In this document: positions 17,576 to 29,059 of the stretch, in pieces | How the letters are laid out: each line of letters starts with the position of its first letter | Position numbering within the stretch: the first letter of the stretch is position 1 | NCBI RefSeq assembly: GCF_900156525.1 | Contig: NZ_FTPS01000001.1 | Coordinates: 124,001-188,000, forward strand | Reading direction: 5' to 3' | Length of the DNA: 64,000 nucleotides | Source of the DNA: Pontibaca methylaminivorans | GTDB taxonomy: Bacteria > Pseudomonadota > Alphaproteobacteria > Rhodobacterales > Rhodobacteraceae | The notes under the pieces: model-generated | Told to the model about the DNA's origin: nothing | Databases searched by the model: none | The model's input: only the letters and a program-made list of their open reading frames with translations | Position numbers and translations under genes: made by a program

Positions 17576-18807
17576 GCGGTCCCGAACCGGACCTGATCGC
17601 AACGCTGCGGGCGGCCTTCGGGCCGCAGCCGCCCCGCTTTGCCATCGCGGTTTCCGGCGGGGGTGATTCGGTTGCGCTTCTGCATCTCTGCTGCCGGGCC
17701 TTTCCGCCCGCAACCTTCCGCGCCGTGACGGTCGATCACGGGCTGCGGAAGGGTTCGGCGCGGGAGGCCGCCATGGTCGCTGAACTGGCGCGGGCAGCGG
17801 GCGTTCGCCACGACGTGCTGCGCTGGAGCGGATGGGACGGGCAGGGCAACCTGCAGGATGCCGCGCGGCGCGCGCGTTACGGGTTGATGCGGGACTGGGC
17901 GCACGGGCAGGGCATCGCGACCCTGGCCACCGCCCACACCGCCGACGATCAGGCCGAAACGCTGCTGATGCGCCTTGCGCGCGAATCGGGGGTGGACGGG
18001 CTTTCGGCCATGGCGCCGCGTCGGAATCTGGGCGGGATCACGCTGTTGCGCCCGCTGCTCGGCGTGACGCGGGCGGCGCTGCGCGGCGTGCTGCGCGACA
18101 ACGGCCTGCCCTGGGCCGAGGATCCGGGGAACGAGGACGCCACATTCGCGCGGGTGCGCGCGCGCCGGGTGCTTGCGGAACTCGCACCGCTCGGCATCAC
18201 GGCGCCCGGCCTTGCGCGGGTTGCCGCCCAGATGAGAGAAGCGCGCGAGGCGCTCGAACGGCAGACCGAGGCGGCGGCGCGCGAGATCGCGACACTCGAC
18301 GGCGGCGATATCCTGTTGCCGCGCGAAGCCTTTCACGCGCTTCCGGCCGAGATCGCGCGCCGCCTGATGGCCGGGGCGATCTGCTGGGTCGGCGATGCCA
18401 CTAATCCGCCCCGGCGCGCGCCGCTGCTTGCGCTCCTGCGCTCGCCCGAGGGCACGCTTGGCGGCTGCCGGATCCTGCCGGACGGGGAGGCTGTCCGAAT
18501 CACCCGCGAACATGGCGCCGTGCGCGATCTGCGCAGCCCGGTTTCCGACCTCTGGGACGGGCGCTGGCGCCTGCGCGGGCCGGCCGCGGGACCGGGGCTG
18601 GTTGCGGGCGCGCTCGGGCCTGCGGGGCTTGCGCAGATTGCAGACTGGCGTGCCTCGGGGCGGCCGAGGGCGGCGCTTCTGGCCGGCCCGGCGGTCTGGC
18701 GGGGCGGGCGGCTTGTCGCCGCGCCACTTGCAGAACCCGGCGGAGACTGGCAGGCAGAGCGCGCCGGCGGGCTTGCGGGTTTTTTCGCGTCGCTTTTATC
18801 GCATTGA
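17572..18807 (+). CDS. tilS: tRNA(Ile)-lysidine synthase TilS
   Basis: A 411-residue cytoplasmic enzyme that converts C34 of tRNA-Ile(CAU) to lysidine using ATP. The PP-loop motif SGGGDSVALL is near residue 27, followed by VTVDHGLRKGS, WDGQGNLQDAARRARY and the TAHTADDQAETLLMR motif typical of TilS. The C-terminal half is shorter and more variable than in E. coli. It starts at a TTG overlapping the cpoB stop. It ends within a putative promoter for ftsH. Confidence 0.95.
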   Translation: MSGPEPDLIATLRAAFGPQPPRFAIAVSGGGDSVALLHLCCRAFPPATFRAVTVDHGLRKGSAREAAMVAELARAAGVRHDVLRWSGWDGQGNLQDAARRARYGLMRDWAHGQGIATLATAHTADDQAETLLMRLARESGVDGLSAMAPRRNLGGITLLRPLLGVTRAALRGVLRDNGLPWAEDPGNEDATFARVRARRVLAELAPLGITAPGLARVAAQMREAREALERQTEAAAREIATLDGGDILLPREAFHALPAEIARRLMAGAICWVGDATNPPRRAPLLALLRSPEGTLGGCRILPDGEAVRITREHGAVRDLRSPVSDLWDGRWRLRGPAAGPGLVAGALGPAGLAQIADWRASGRPRAALLAGPAVWRGGRLVAAPLAEPGGDWQAERAGGLAGFFASLLSH

Positions 18808-18831
18808 ACCACCCGCAATCATATCTATCTT
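18804..18831 (+). promoter_or_regulatory. Putative promoter of ftsH
   Basis: TTGAAC at 18804-18809, a 16-base spacer and TATCTT at 18826-18831 lie 51 bases upstream of the ftsH start and overlap the tilS stop. No clear RpoH-type element is seen, although ftsH is heat-inducible in many bacteria. Confidence 0.4.
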
Positions 18832-18881
18832 AGAACCACCGGTCGGCCATCGGTCGCGCCCCTTTTCTCTGGAGAGCTTTC

Positions 18882-20798
<1,917 letters not shown>

Positions 20799-20996
20799 CC
20801 GCATCCCCGACACCCCGGTGCGGCCTGCGGTATATTCACGCAGCCGCTTGACAGAAGGGGGCGCCCGGCGGGACTGTTTCCCCGACCGGCCGGCGCACGA
20901 GTCCTGCGGTGGCACCTGCGCCGGCCGGTGGATGCCGGTGCGGCACGGGATGTGCGGCATGGATGATTGTCAGGATATGAGGGAGGGGGCCAGCCC

Positions 20997-22244
20997 ATGA
21001 GCGGATCATTCGCTGTCGGTCCGGCAGACATTGATGCAGCGCGCGAGCGGATCAGGGGCCATGTGCTGCGGACGCCGCTCATCCTGTCGCCCCGGCTTTC
21101 GGAGCTTCTGGGCACCGAAGTTCTGGTCAAGCACGAGAACATGCACGCGACCGCCTCGTTCAAGGAACGCGGCGCCGCGAACAAGCTGCTGCAGCTTTCG
21201 GACGACGAGCGCGCGCGCGGCGTGATCGCCATGTCGGCCGGGAACCATGCCCAGGCCGTCGCCTATCACGCCCGCCGCTTCGGCATCCCCGCCACCATCG
21301 TCATGCCCGAGACCACGCCGCTGGTGAAGGTCGAGAACACCCGCGCCCAGGGGGCGAAGATCGTCCTTTACGGCGAGACGCTTCACGAGAGCGGCTTTCG
21401 CGCCCGCGAGATCGCCGAGGCGCAGGATCTGGTCCTGATCCACCCTTATGACGATCCGGCGATCATGGCCGGACAGGGGACCGTGGCGCTCGAGATGCTG
21501 GAGGACGCGCCGGACCTCGACGTCATCATCATCCCGCTTGGGGGCGGAGGACTGATGGCGGCGAATGCCATCGCCGCCCGGAACCTGCGCCCCGGGATCG
21601 AGATGATCGGGGCCGAGACCGAGATGTTTCCCGCCTTTCTCAATGCGCTGAACGGCGAGGATCGCCCGGTGGGCGGGCCGACGCTTGCCGAGGGGATCGC
21701 GGTCAAGACGGTCGGCGAACTGACCCTGCCGGTCATTCGTGAACTCGTCAGCGACGTGATCCCGGTCAGCGAGGATCTGATCGAACATGCGGTGAGCCTT
21801 TATGCCGGGCTGCATCACACCATGGCCGAAGGGGCGGGGGCGGTCTCATTGGCCGCCATGCTGACGGATCCGAAGCGTTTTGCCGGGCGCCGGGTAGGGC
21901 TTGTGCTGTCGGGGGGCAATATCGACACGCGCCTTCTTGCCGCGGTGATGATGCGCGATCTCGAACGCGCCGACCGCATCGTGTCGCTGCGTCTGACCAG
22001 CAATGACTACCCCGGGCTGCTTGGCCGGATCGCCAGCCTGATCGGCTCCGAGGGGGCGAATATCCTCGAGGTCCGCCACAGCCGCCAGTTCCTCGACCTG
22101 CCGGCGAAGGGGGTGTCGATCGACCTGACCATCGAGACCCGGGGCGGCGATCACGTGCGCGCGATCGAAACCGCCCTGCTGGACGCGGGATTCACCGTGC
22201 GCCGGATCCGGCCGCAGGATTTCGCAAAGGACGTTCTGGGCTGA
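20997..22244 (+). CDS. ilvA: Threonine ammonia-lyase (PLP-dependent) with C-terminal ACT domain
   Basis: A 415-residue PLP enzyme that deaminates threonine to 2-oxobutanoate. The cofactor lysine lies in HATASFKERGAANKLL. The phosphate loop is PLGGGGLMAANA, and AMSAGNHAQAVAYHA follows the family signature. The C-terminal 90 residues (SLRLTSNDYPGLLGRIASLIG) form one ACT-type regulatory domain. The length and single ACT domain fit the short TdcB/IlvA class, so biosynthetic or catabolic use cannot be told apart. The ATG follows GGGAGGGGGC. It converges on the NRPS gene with a 23-base gap. Confidence 0.92.
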   Translation: MSGSFAVGPADIDAARERIRGHVLRTPLILSPRLSELLGTEVLVKHENMHATASFKERGAANKLLQLSDDERARGVIAMSAGNHAQAVAYHARRFGIPATIVMPETTPLVKVENTRAQGAKIVLYGETLHESGFRAREIAEAQDLVLIHPYDDPAIMAGQGTVALEMLEDAPDLDVIIIPLGGGGLMAANAIAARNLRPGIEMIGAETEMFPAFLNALNGEDRPVGGPTLAEGIAVKTVGELTLPVIRELVSDVIPVSEDLIEHAVSLYAGLHHTMAEGAGAVSLAAMLTDPKRFAGRRVGLVLSGGNIDTRLLAAVMMRDLERADRIVSLRLTSNDYPGLLGRIASLIGSEGANILEVRHSRQFLDLPAKGVSIDLTIETRGGDHVRAIETALLDAGFTVRRIRPQDFAKDVLG

Positions 22245-22267
22245 ACCAAGGGCGGGCCCTCGATACG

Positions 22268-25200
22268 CTAGCGGGCCACCCCGGTGTCGGCACCAGCATC
22301 AGCACCACCGGCCCGGGCCTCGAGCGTGCAGCGCAAAAGCCGCGCAAGTTCCCCGACAAAGGGTTCCTCGAGCATCGTGAGATGCCCGCCCTGCACGTCG
22401 TGGAGGTCGAAGCCGCCCTGTGCAACGGCGCTCCAGCCAAGCCCGGTCTCGATCGCCTCGGGGCTGTCCGAGACGTTTTCGGTCGCCCGGATGATGGTCA
22501 GCCGTCCCGGGTAGGGGGCCGGCCTGTAGTTGCGCGCAGCCAGTTCATTCGCGGCGACGAAATCGCCGATCGAGGCTTGCGTTGGAGCTTGGGGCGCGGC
22601 GCCGCCGTTGCCGCGCCGCCGTTCCACAGCAAGATGGTGATGAAAATCGTCCCGTTTGGCCAGAATGATCGCCCGCAGGTGGCTAAGACCGGCTTTGTGC
22701 AGATAAAGCATATGCGCAAGGCAGCGGCGCAGCAGGGGAAGCCGGGGCCGACCCATCGGGCCCTCGATATCCAGAAGCGCCACCATCCGCACATCGCGCC
22801 CCGCTTCCCGCAACTGCCGGGCCAGTTCAAAGGCGATGTAGCTCCCGAGCGATACGGCCACCAGTGAAAGCGGGCCTTCGGGCTGATGGCGGTCGATGGC
22901 GCGACGATAGAGCGCCGCCACCTCGGGCACGCTCACCGGGGTCCGTTCATCCACGACGCCGACGGTAAGGCCGAGCACCGGCTGGTCCGGCCCGAGCCGG
23001 GCCGCGAGCGGCCGGAAGAAGGAACCGTTGCTGCCCAGCACATGCACGCCATAGATCGGCGGCAGGTGGCCTTGCGGCTGAATGGGGATGACACAATCGG
23101 GATCCTTTCCGGCCTGCTTCTGCAAGCCGGCCGCGATCTGCCGCGCGGTCGGACTCTTGTAGAGCGCGGCGAGGCTGAGCCGGCGCCCGAATTCGCGCTC
23201 GATCAGGGTCATCAGGCGCACCGAGAGCAGGGAATTGCCGCCGATGTCGAAAAAGGACTGATCCGGCCCCACCGAATCGGTGCCGAGCAGCCGCGCCAGG
23301 ATCGCCTGGATCCGGGCGGTGTCCGCATCCGCCGGCAGGTCTGCACCGCGGCTGGCGACCTCGGGGCGGGGCAGGCGGGCAATATCGACCTTGCCGCCCG
23401 GTGTCTGGGGGAATTCTTCGACCACGACGATCTGCGGCACCATCTGTGCGGGCAGGGCCTCGTGCAGGCGGTCCGCAAGGGCGCCCGCATCGAAATCGGG
23501 AGCCGGTTCGCGCAGCGTGATCCAGGCCAGAAGGCGGGCATCGGCGCCGTGCGGCCGGTCGACGCTGACGACGGCAGAGCGCACCTCCGCCTCGCGTTCG
23601 AGGGCCGATTCCACCGCGCCGAGTTCGATCCGGTAGCCGCGCAGCTTGACCTGCCGGTCGATGCGGCCGTGATAGGCCAGAAATCCGTCCCCGCGCCAGG
23701 TCACGCGGTCGCCGCTGCGATAGCAGAGCGCGGATCCGTCCAGCGGATCGGGTACGAAGACCGGCGCCGTGAGATCCGGGCGGTCGAGATAGCCAAGGCC
23801 GACCAGCGCACCGCCGATCCAGAGTTCACCGCCCACGCCCTCGGGCGCAAGCGATCCGTCGGGCAGCATCACATGAAGGCGCGCCGCGGCGATGGGGCGC
23901 CCGATCGGGATGTCGGTCCCGTCGAGGGGCGCATCCGTCATGTCATGCAGCGTCGCGGTGATCGTAGTCTCGGTCGGGCCGTAACCGTTCAGGCAGCGGA
24001 TCGCGGGATAGGCGGCGCACCAGCGCCTGACCGCGGAGGGGGAGGGACGCTCGCCGCCGACGATCAGCAGCCGCAGGTGGGCGGCAAGGTCGGGCGGCGC
24101 GGCAAGTTCATCCACATGGGCACAGAGCATGTGCCAGAAGGCGGTCGGAAGATTGACCACGCTGATGGCATGGTCGCGCAGCCCGGCGAGGAAGGCTTCG
24201 GCGGATTGCGCCATTTCCAGGCTGCGCAGCACCAGGGTCGCGCCGGACACCAGCGTCGGCAGGATTTCCTCGATGGAGATGTCGAAGTTCAGGCTGGTGA
24301 ACTGCAGCACCCGGTCGCCCGGCGCAATGGCATAGGCGTCCGAGATCGCCCGGACCTGATGCGCGATCGCCCGGTTCGGAATCACGACCCCCTTGGGCTG
24401 GCCGGTGGAGCCCGAGGTGAAAATCACATAGGCGGGCCGCTCCGGCGCGGCGGGGCCGCGTTCGGGGGCGGTGTCCTGCGTGCGGCCGGCGAGCGATTCG
24501 ACCAGCGTCACGGCAATGGTCTGCGGATGCAGCGTCTCGAGCACCGGGGCGCTTGTCAGCAGGTGGACCGCGCCCGAGCGGTCGATCATGTCCTGAAGCG
24601 CCGACTGCGGATAGCTCGGGTCGAGCGGCATGAAGGTCGCCTCGGCCTTCATCACGCCGAGAAGCGCGGCGATGTAGTCCACGCTTCGCGGCAGGGCGAG
24701 CCCGACGATATCGCCCGGGCGGACTGACCGGGCACGCAGATGCGCGGCGATGGCGTTGGCGCGTGCGTCGAGCCCTGCGTAGGTCAGCGCGGCGGCCTCC
24801 CCCACCTGTTGGAGCGCGATCCGGTTCTGCTCCCGCTGCGCGACCTGCTCGAAACGGTCGATCAGCGAAAGCGCATCCGCGGCAAGTTCCAGCGGGCGCT
24901 CGGGCGTTCCCAGCGCGATCAGCCGCGCCTGTTCTTCCGGCGGCAGCATCGAAAGCGCGGCAAGCGGTGCCTGATCATCGAGCGCCGGATCGGCCATCGC
25001 CTGCAAAAGATTGATCAGATAGGTGAACAGCCGCTCGGCGCTCGCATCCGGATATTGTCCCGGATCGTATTCCAGCCGCAGCAGCAGTTCGGGGTCGTCA
25101 TAGGCCGCGAGCATGAGCGCCGTTGCCATCTGGCTGCGCTCCTCGACCTCGCGATGCGCGAACTGCGGCCCGAGCGCGCGCATATGCGCCCCGACCGAGT

Positions 25201-26308
25201 CGCGGTCGAACATCAGGATGCTGTCGTAAAGCGCCTGCGGGCGCGGCACGTCGCAGACCGCGGTGATTTCGGCATGGGGTGTCTGCTCGAACGGGCGCGT
25301 CGCCAGAAGATAGGCGCGCAACTCGGCCAGGACCTGCCCGATGCTGCGCCCCGAAAGCCGTATGCGGCAGGGAAGCGTGTTGATCCGGCATCCGGCGCTT
25401 GTCCCGGTGCCGGACAGACTCCGGCGCCCGGAGCGGGTTATTCCGAACACGGCCTCGTCGCGCCCCGAACAGCGCGCGATCACCAGCCCCCAGGCGGCGG
25501 CAATCATCGTTGCGGTGGTCACGCCGAAGGCGGCGGCGCTTTCGCGCAGCGCATCGGCCTGCGCCCGGCAGAGCCGGCGCGTGATCGTCCGCCGGATATC
25601 GGAATCGCTGTCCGCATCTGTCCGGAAGGGCACCGCGAGCCGGTTCGGCGCATCGAATCCGCTGAGATGCTCGCGGAAGAATTCCCGCGCCGGTCCGTGA
25701 TCGGCGCCGGCCATGGTGCGACAATACGCAAGAAATGAGTCAGCAAGCGGCGGCAGCGCCGGCTCGCGGCCGTTCGCAAGCTCGTCATGGATGATGAACA
25801 ACTCGCGCAGCAGCAGGCGAATGTCGTTTCCGTCAAGCTGTGCGTGATGAAAGGTCCAGACCATCACGTTCTGATCCTGGCCGAACCGGATCAGACGCAC
25901 CCGCCACGGTGCCCACTCCAGATCCACGCCCCTGCGGCGGTCCGCCTCCAGCCAGTCGTCGAGCGCCTGTTCCTGCCGGTCGGCGGGCGCGTCGAGCGGG
26001 ATCGTGTCGAAATCGACGGTGAAACCGGGGATGATGCTTTGCGAGGGGCTCGCTTCATCGAGGCGGAACTGCAGCCGCAGGGCGTCATGCCGGGCGGCAA
26101 GCGCCTGCCAGTCCGCGCGCAGATGCGCCGCGTCAACCGGCTCGTCCCCGAAGCGGACGATGACCTGCAGGATGTTGAATGCACGCCGGCCGGCCAGTTC
26201 GCTTTCGATCAGGAGCCCGACCTGGGCTGCCGTCAGGGGCGCCGGGCCGGATGTCTCTTCGCTGCGCAGTCCGACATCCTTCCTCAATGATGCTGCCGAT
26301 GGGTGCAT
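22268..26308 (-). CDS. Single-module non-ribosomal peptide synthetase (C-A-PCP-TE)
   Basis: A 1346-residue enzyme. The condensation domain has FHHAQLDGND near residue 155. The adenylation domain shows A3 FTSGSTGQPKG (near 632), A5 NGYGPTETT (near 777), A7 YRSGDRV, A8 GRIDRQVKLRGYRIELG and A10 TPGGKVD. The carrier site is FFDIGGNSLLS (serine near 1026). The thioesterase has AVSLGS (near 1152), where the usual GxSxG has Ala first, and a catalytic His in GGHLTMLEE (near 1307). Hand alignment to GrsA gives the specificity residues D-I-E-N-I-G-G-I-T-K. The layout equals EntF, but no siderophore genes are near. The ATG at 26308 has a GTGGAG ribosome site; a GTG at 26320 is the alternative. Confidence 0.95.
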   Translation of the reverse strand: MHPSAASLRKDVGLRSEETSGPAPLTAAQVGLLIESELAGRRAFNILQVIVRFGDEPVDAAHLRADWQALAARHDALRLQFRLDEASPSQSIIPGFTVDFDTIPLDAPADRQEQALDDWLEADRRRGVDLEWAPWRVRLIRFGQDQNVMVWTFHHAQLDGNDIRLLLRELFIIHDELANGREPALPPLADSFLAYCRTMAGADHGPAREFFREHLSGFDAPNRLAVPFRTDADSDSDIRRTITRRLCRAQADALRESAAAFGVTTATMIAAAWGLVIARCSGRDEAVFGITRSGRRSLSGTGTSAGCRINTLPCRIRLSGRSIGQVLAELRAYLLATRPFEQTPHAEITAVCDVPRPQALYDSILMFDRDSVGAHMRALGPQFAHREVEERSQMATALMLAAYDDPELLLRLEYDPGQYPDASAERLFTYLINLLQAMADPALDDQAPLAALSMLPPEEQARLIALGTPERPLELAADALSLIDRFEQVAQREQNRIALQQVGEAAALTYAGLDARANAIAAHLRARSVRPGDIVGLALPRSVDYIAALLGVMKAEATFMPLDPSYPQSALQDMIDRSGAVHLLTSAPVLETLHPQTIAVTLVESLAGRTQDTAPERGPAAPERPAYVIFTSGSTGQPKGVVIPNRAIAHQVRAISDAYAIAPGDRVLQFTSLNFDISIEEILPTLVSGATLVLRSLEMAQSAEAFLAGLRDHAISVVNLPTAFWHMLCAHVDELAAPPDLAAHLRLLIVGGERPSPSAVRRWCAAYPAIRCLNGYGPTETTITATLHDMTDAPLDGTDIPIGRPIAAARLHVMLPDGSLAPEGVGGELWIGGALVGLGYLDRPDLTAPVFVPDPLDGSALCYRSGDRVTWRGDGFLAYHGRIDRQVKLRGYRIELGAVESALEREAEVRSAVVSVDRPHGADARLLAWITLREPAPDFDAGALADRLHEALPAQMVPQIVVVEEFPQTPGGKVDIARLPRPEVASRGADLPADADTARIQAILARLLGTDSVGPDQSFFDIGGNSLLSVRLMTLIEREFGRRLSLAALYKSPTARQIAAGLQKQAGKDPDCVIPIQPQGHLPPIYGVHVLGSNGSFFRPLAARLGPDQPVLGLTVGVVDERTPVSVPEVAALYRRAIDRHQPEGPLSLVAVSLGSYIAFELARQLREAGRDVRMVALLDIEGPMGRPRLPLLRRCLAHMLYLHKAGLSHLRAIILAKRDDFHHHLAVERRRGNGGAAPQAPTQASIGDFVAANELAARNYRPAPYPGRLTIIRATENVSDSPEAIETGLGWSAVAQGGFDLHDVQGGHLTMLEEPFVGELARLLRCTLEARAGGADAGADTGVAR

Positions 26309-26666
26309 ACTTGACTCCACTTCCCGGCGCGCGCCGCAGCCATAAATTTCACAAACTCGTTACCTCAAGGCGTGAAACCAGATATAATCAGACAATCTCC
26401 AGCGAATCCACCTTATGCGGGAAAAATAAAAAAGGCTTCTCCCGGCGATTGCACGGGCCGCGCGCGGCGACCGGTGACGGTGCCTGGAACCCGGAACGCA
26501 ACAGCCGGCGCCAGGCGGGTTCCCCGGCAGCCCGGCAACATGATCCGGCCGGTTCGCCAGCCGAAACCCGCGGTTCAGGGCAGGTCAGGCTTGCGCCCCC
26601 GCATCCTGGTCACGTATCAGTTCCGCCAGGCCTGCCTTGAATTTTTCTTGGAAAGACATTTGCCAT
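26309..26666. promoter_or_regulatory. Divergent intergenic region between NRPS and methyltransferase genes
   Basis: This 358-base stretch separates two divergent genes and should carry promoters for both. Its first third is AT-rich (for example AAAAATAAAAAAGG near 26423), unlike the GC-rich rest. Overlapping open frames here show no ribosome site or recognisable product and look like chance frames. A TATAAT box is listed separately. Confidence 0.5.
26360..26388 (+). promoter_or_regulatory. Possible promoter with perfect -10 box
   Basis: TATAAT at 26383-26388 is preceded, after 17 bases, by TTACCT at 26360-26365, a weak -35. It points toward the methyltransferase gene about 280 bases downstream. 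AT-rich sequence makes a chance match possible. Confidence 0.3.
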
Positions 26667-28355
26667 ATGACCAGAGAGGTTTCGCATTCCGCGCTGTCGC
26701 AGCCCCGGTCTCCCACGCTGGAGATCGTCACGCCGCTGTCCACGCGGATGCTGTTCTGGAGGGCGCGTTACCTCGACGATTCGGCGTTCCTGTGTCACGT
26801 GCCGTTCCTCTTCTGGCTGATCGAGACGTCCCGCCCCAAGCAGTTCGTCGAGCTGGGACTCGGCACGGGTGTTTCGTATTTTGCAGCCTGCCAGGCCATA
26901 GACAAGCTTGATCTTGATGCCCGCTGTCACGGGATTTCGCCGGGCAGCGCATTGCCCGAGCCGGTCGAGCGGTACAATGCCCAGAACTACGGCGATTTCT
27001 CGCGGCTGCATACGGACGACCTGACCCATGCGGCGCAGCGTTTCGATGACGGGTCGATCGACCTGCTGCTGGTGGATGTCGACCTCGGGGAGGCGGGCGC
27101 GCTCGACTGTCTGAGCCATGACTGGATGCGCAAGCTCTCGCCGCGCGGCATCCTGCTGCTGCACGGCACCAATACGCGCTTTGCCGACGGTTATGTGCGG
27201 AAATTCCTGTCCCGGCTGCTCGGGTCGTGCCCCGCCATCACCATGGAAGACGGCGAGGGGCTGACCGCGGTGCTTTATGGCGAGGATCGCAACGAGCGCC
27301 TGGTGAAGCTCGCCGATCTCGGCTTTGGCATGACCGGCTATTCCGAAGTGCACCATGTCTTTGGCCGCCTGGGCGCGGCGCATCGTTTCGAATGGGCAAG
27401 CCGGGTCGCCGACAGCAAGGCCGCCGAGGCGAAAAAGCGGATCGCGGCGGCGGAAAAGGCGCTGCAGGCGACCGAGGAGCGCCGCGAAACGGTGCAGAAC
27501 AAGCTCGATACGCTGAACAAGGCGTATGATTCCCGCAATGCGCAGATCGCGACCCTGCAGGCGCGGTTCTTTGACCTGCAGGTTACCGAGGAACAGGACG
27601 AAACCGAGGCGGAGGTGCTGCGGCGCAAGCTGGCCGAGGTGCGGACCCAATATGCCGAAGCCGTGGCCGCGCGCGATGCGGTTCTGGCGGAAAAGCAGGA
27701 AAGGGTCGAGGGCCAGGCCGAGGAGCTGGAGCGCCTTGACGCGCAGAAGGCGGACCGGTTCGACGAGATCGCCACCCTGACCCGGATGCTGGAGGCCAAG
27801 GAACAGGAACGCGCGGCGGCGCTCGGTGCGGCGAAGAAGGCGCGCGAGGAAGAGATTGCGAAACGCGACCGGATGATTGCCCGCCTCACGGCCGAGCAGG
27901 CGGAACATGTCAAGACCATCGCCGCCCGCGACAAGGAACTGGCGGCGGCGAAGAAGGCGCAAGAGGCCGAGGCCGCGCAGCGCGAAAAGCTGTCCGGGTC
28001 GCTCACCGCCGAACGCGCGCAACACGCGAGGGCGCTGGCCTCGCGCGATGCGGCGCTGGCCGAGCGGCAGGAGGCGGTGGCGGGGCTCGAGGCCCGGCTG
28101 GCCGAGCGTTTCGACGAGATCGCGGCGCTCACGCGGCTGCTCGAGGACCGGGACCGGGCGCTTGCCGCCGCCAGCGAGACGCGCGAGATGGAGGCGGCGG
28201 CGCAGAACGGATCGCTGCTTGCCTATGAGGAAGACATCCGCCGGCTGCAGCAGGAGCTGGAAGAGGTGCAGGCCCATCGCGATGCGCTGCTCAACAGCAC
28301 GTCCTGGAAGCTCACGCGCCCCGCGCGCAGTGTCCTGAACGCCATGCGCCGCTGA
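26667..28355 (+). CDS. Class I SAM-methyltransferase-like protein with long coiled coil
   Basis: A 562-residue protein. Residues about 1-235 form a Rossmann-type methyltransferase-like domain: VELGLGTGVSYFAA is motif I near residue 60, then IDLLLVDVDLGEAG and LSPRGILLLHGTN. Residues about 240-520 are a charged coiled coil made of KAAEAKKRIAAAEKAL-like heptads. The end reads NSTSWKLTRPARSVLNAMRR, a tail seen on many polysaccharide glycosyltransferases and methyltransferases. Such coiled coils may act as molecular rulers or scaffolds in glycan assembly. The ATG at 26667 has a GGAAAG ribosome site; an earlier TTG at 26637 is less likely. The acceptor is unknown. Confidence 0.82.
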   Translation: MTREVSHSALSQPRSPTLEIVTPLSTRMLFWRARYLDDSAFLCHVPFLFWLIETSRPKQFVELGLGTGVSYFAACQAIDKLDLDARCHGISPGSALPEPVERYNAQNYGDFSRLHTDDLTHAAQRFDDGSIDLLLVDVDLGEAGALDCLSHDWMRKLSPRGILLLHGTNTRFADGYVRKFLSRLLGSCPAITMEDGEGLTAVLYGEDRNERLVKLADLGFGMTGYSEVHHVFGRLGAAHRFEWASRVADSKAAEAKKRIAAAEKALQATEERRETVQNKLDTLNKAYDSRNAQIATLQARFFDLQVTEEQDETEAEVLRRKLAEVRTQYAEAVAARDAVLAEKQERVEGQAEELERLDAQKADRFDEIATLTRMLEAKEQERAAALGAAKKAREEEIAKRDRMIARLTAEQAEHVKTIAARDKELAAAKKAQEAEAAQREKLSGSLTAERAQHARALASRDAALAERQEAVAGLEARLAERFDEIAALTRLLEDRDRALAAASETREMEAAAQNGSLLAYEEDIRRLQQELEEVQAHRDALLNSTSWKLTRPARSVLNAMRR

Positions 28356-28385
28356 GTCCTTGCCGGAAACGGCGGGCGGGGATGC

Positions 28386-29030
28386 TCAGCCGCTTTCGAG
28401 GAATCGCGCGTAATCGTCGGGGGGCAGGCGGTAATCGGTCTTGCGGCTGGCCAGCGTTGCCTGCGCGAACAGACCGATCACCATGGTCATGGCGGATTTC
28501 GGGATGTCGTCGGGCTTGATCTCGAACACGGCCATGCGGCCCACGGTCTCGACCGGCTTCGCGAAGCGTTCGACCACGTGATATTTCTGCCGGTCGGTAT
28601 AATCGTCGAACAGCACGGTGACCGGCCGTTCCACGCGCAGGCAGACGGTGGCGAGGCAGGCGGGGCGGAAGCGGCCGTCGATCAGGACCAGATCCGGGTG
28701 GCGAAAGAACGGCTGGTCCCAGATCGCCAGCGGATAGCGGTGATACCGCTCGTGGGCGCTGTCATCGACGGGCCGGCCCCAGGCGCCGGTGGCGCCGATG
28801 TCGATATGCCAGACCACGGCCGGCGAGGGCAGGGCGGCGGCGTCGATCTCCTGCTGGAGATTGATCGCCCAGTCGCGGTCGCTTTCCACGCTCATGACAT
28901 ATTTGCCGGGCATCTGCGCCCCGAGCCAGGTGGAGCCGCCCGAACCATATTCCAGAATCACCCGCGCGTCTTCGTAACGGCGGCGCAGATAGTCGGCTTC
29001 GGCATCGGGGAAGGTGAGTTTATAGGGCAT
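28386..29030 (-). CDS. Methyltransferase-fold protein of unknown function
   Basis: A 214-residue protein. ARVILEYGSGGSTWLGAQM is a motif-I-like glycine-rich loop, VMSVESDRDWAINLQQEI resembles the acidic strand 2, and DLVLIDGRFRPACL and TVLFDDYTDR resemble motif IV/post-IV strands of class I methyltransferases. The IDGRFR motif is common in this group, found near glycan or rhamnan synthesis genes. No catalytic pair can be assigned, so an inactive binding role is possible. It converges with the coiled-coil methyltransferase gene and lies downstream of the ATP-grasp gene on the minus strand. Confidence 0.75.
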   Translation of the reverse strand: MPYKLTFPDAEADYLRRRYEDARVILEYGSGGSTWLGAQMPGKYVMSVESDRDWAINLQQEIDAAALPSPAVVWHIDIGATGAWGRPVDDSAHERYHRYPLAIWDQPFFRHPDLVLIDGRFRPACLATVCLRVERPVTVLFDDYTDRQKYHVVERFAKPVETVGRMAVFEIKPDDIPKSAMTMVIGLFAQATLASRKTDYRLPPDDYARFLESG

Positions 29031-29059
29031 GTACTGCTCCTATCTCCAATCTGGTTTGC

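Noticed and set aside
20848-20876. Perfect TTGACA as a promoter for the threonine ammonia-lyase gene
   Set aside because: No acceptable -10 box at 16-18 bases, so only half a promoter is supported.
26372-26911. Frame of 179 codons upstream of and overlapping the methyltransferase gene
   Set aside because: No ribosome site, no domain, and it runs across the real start at 26667.
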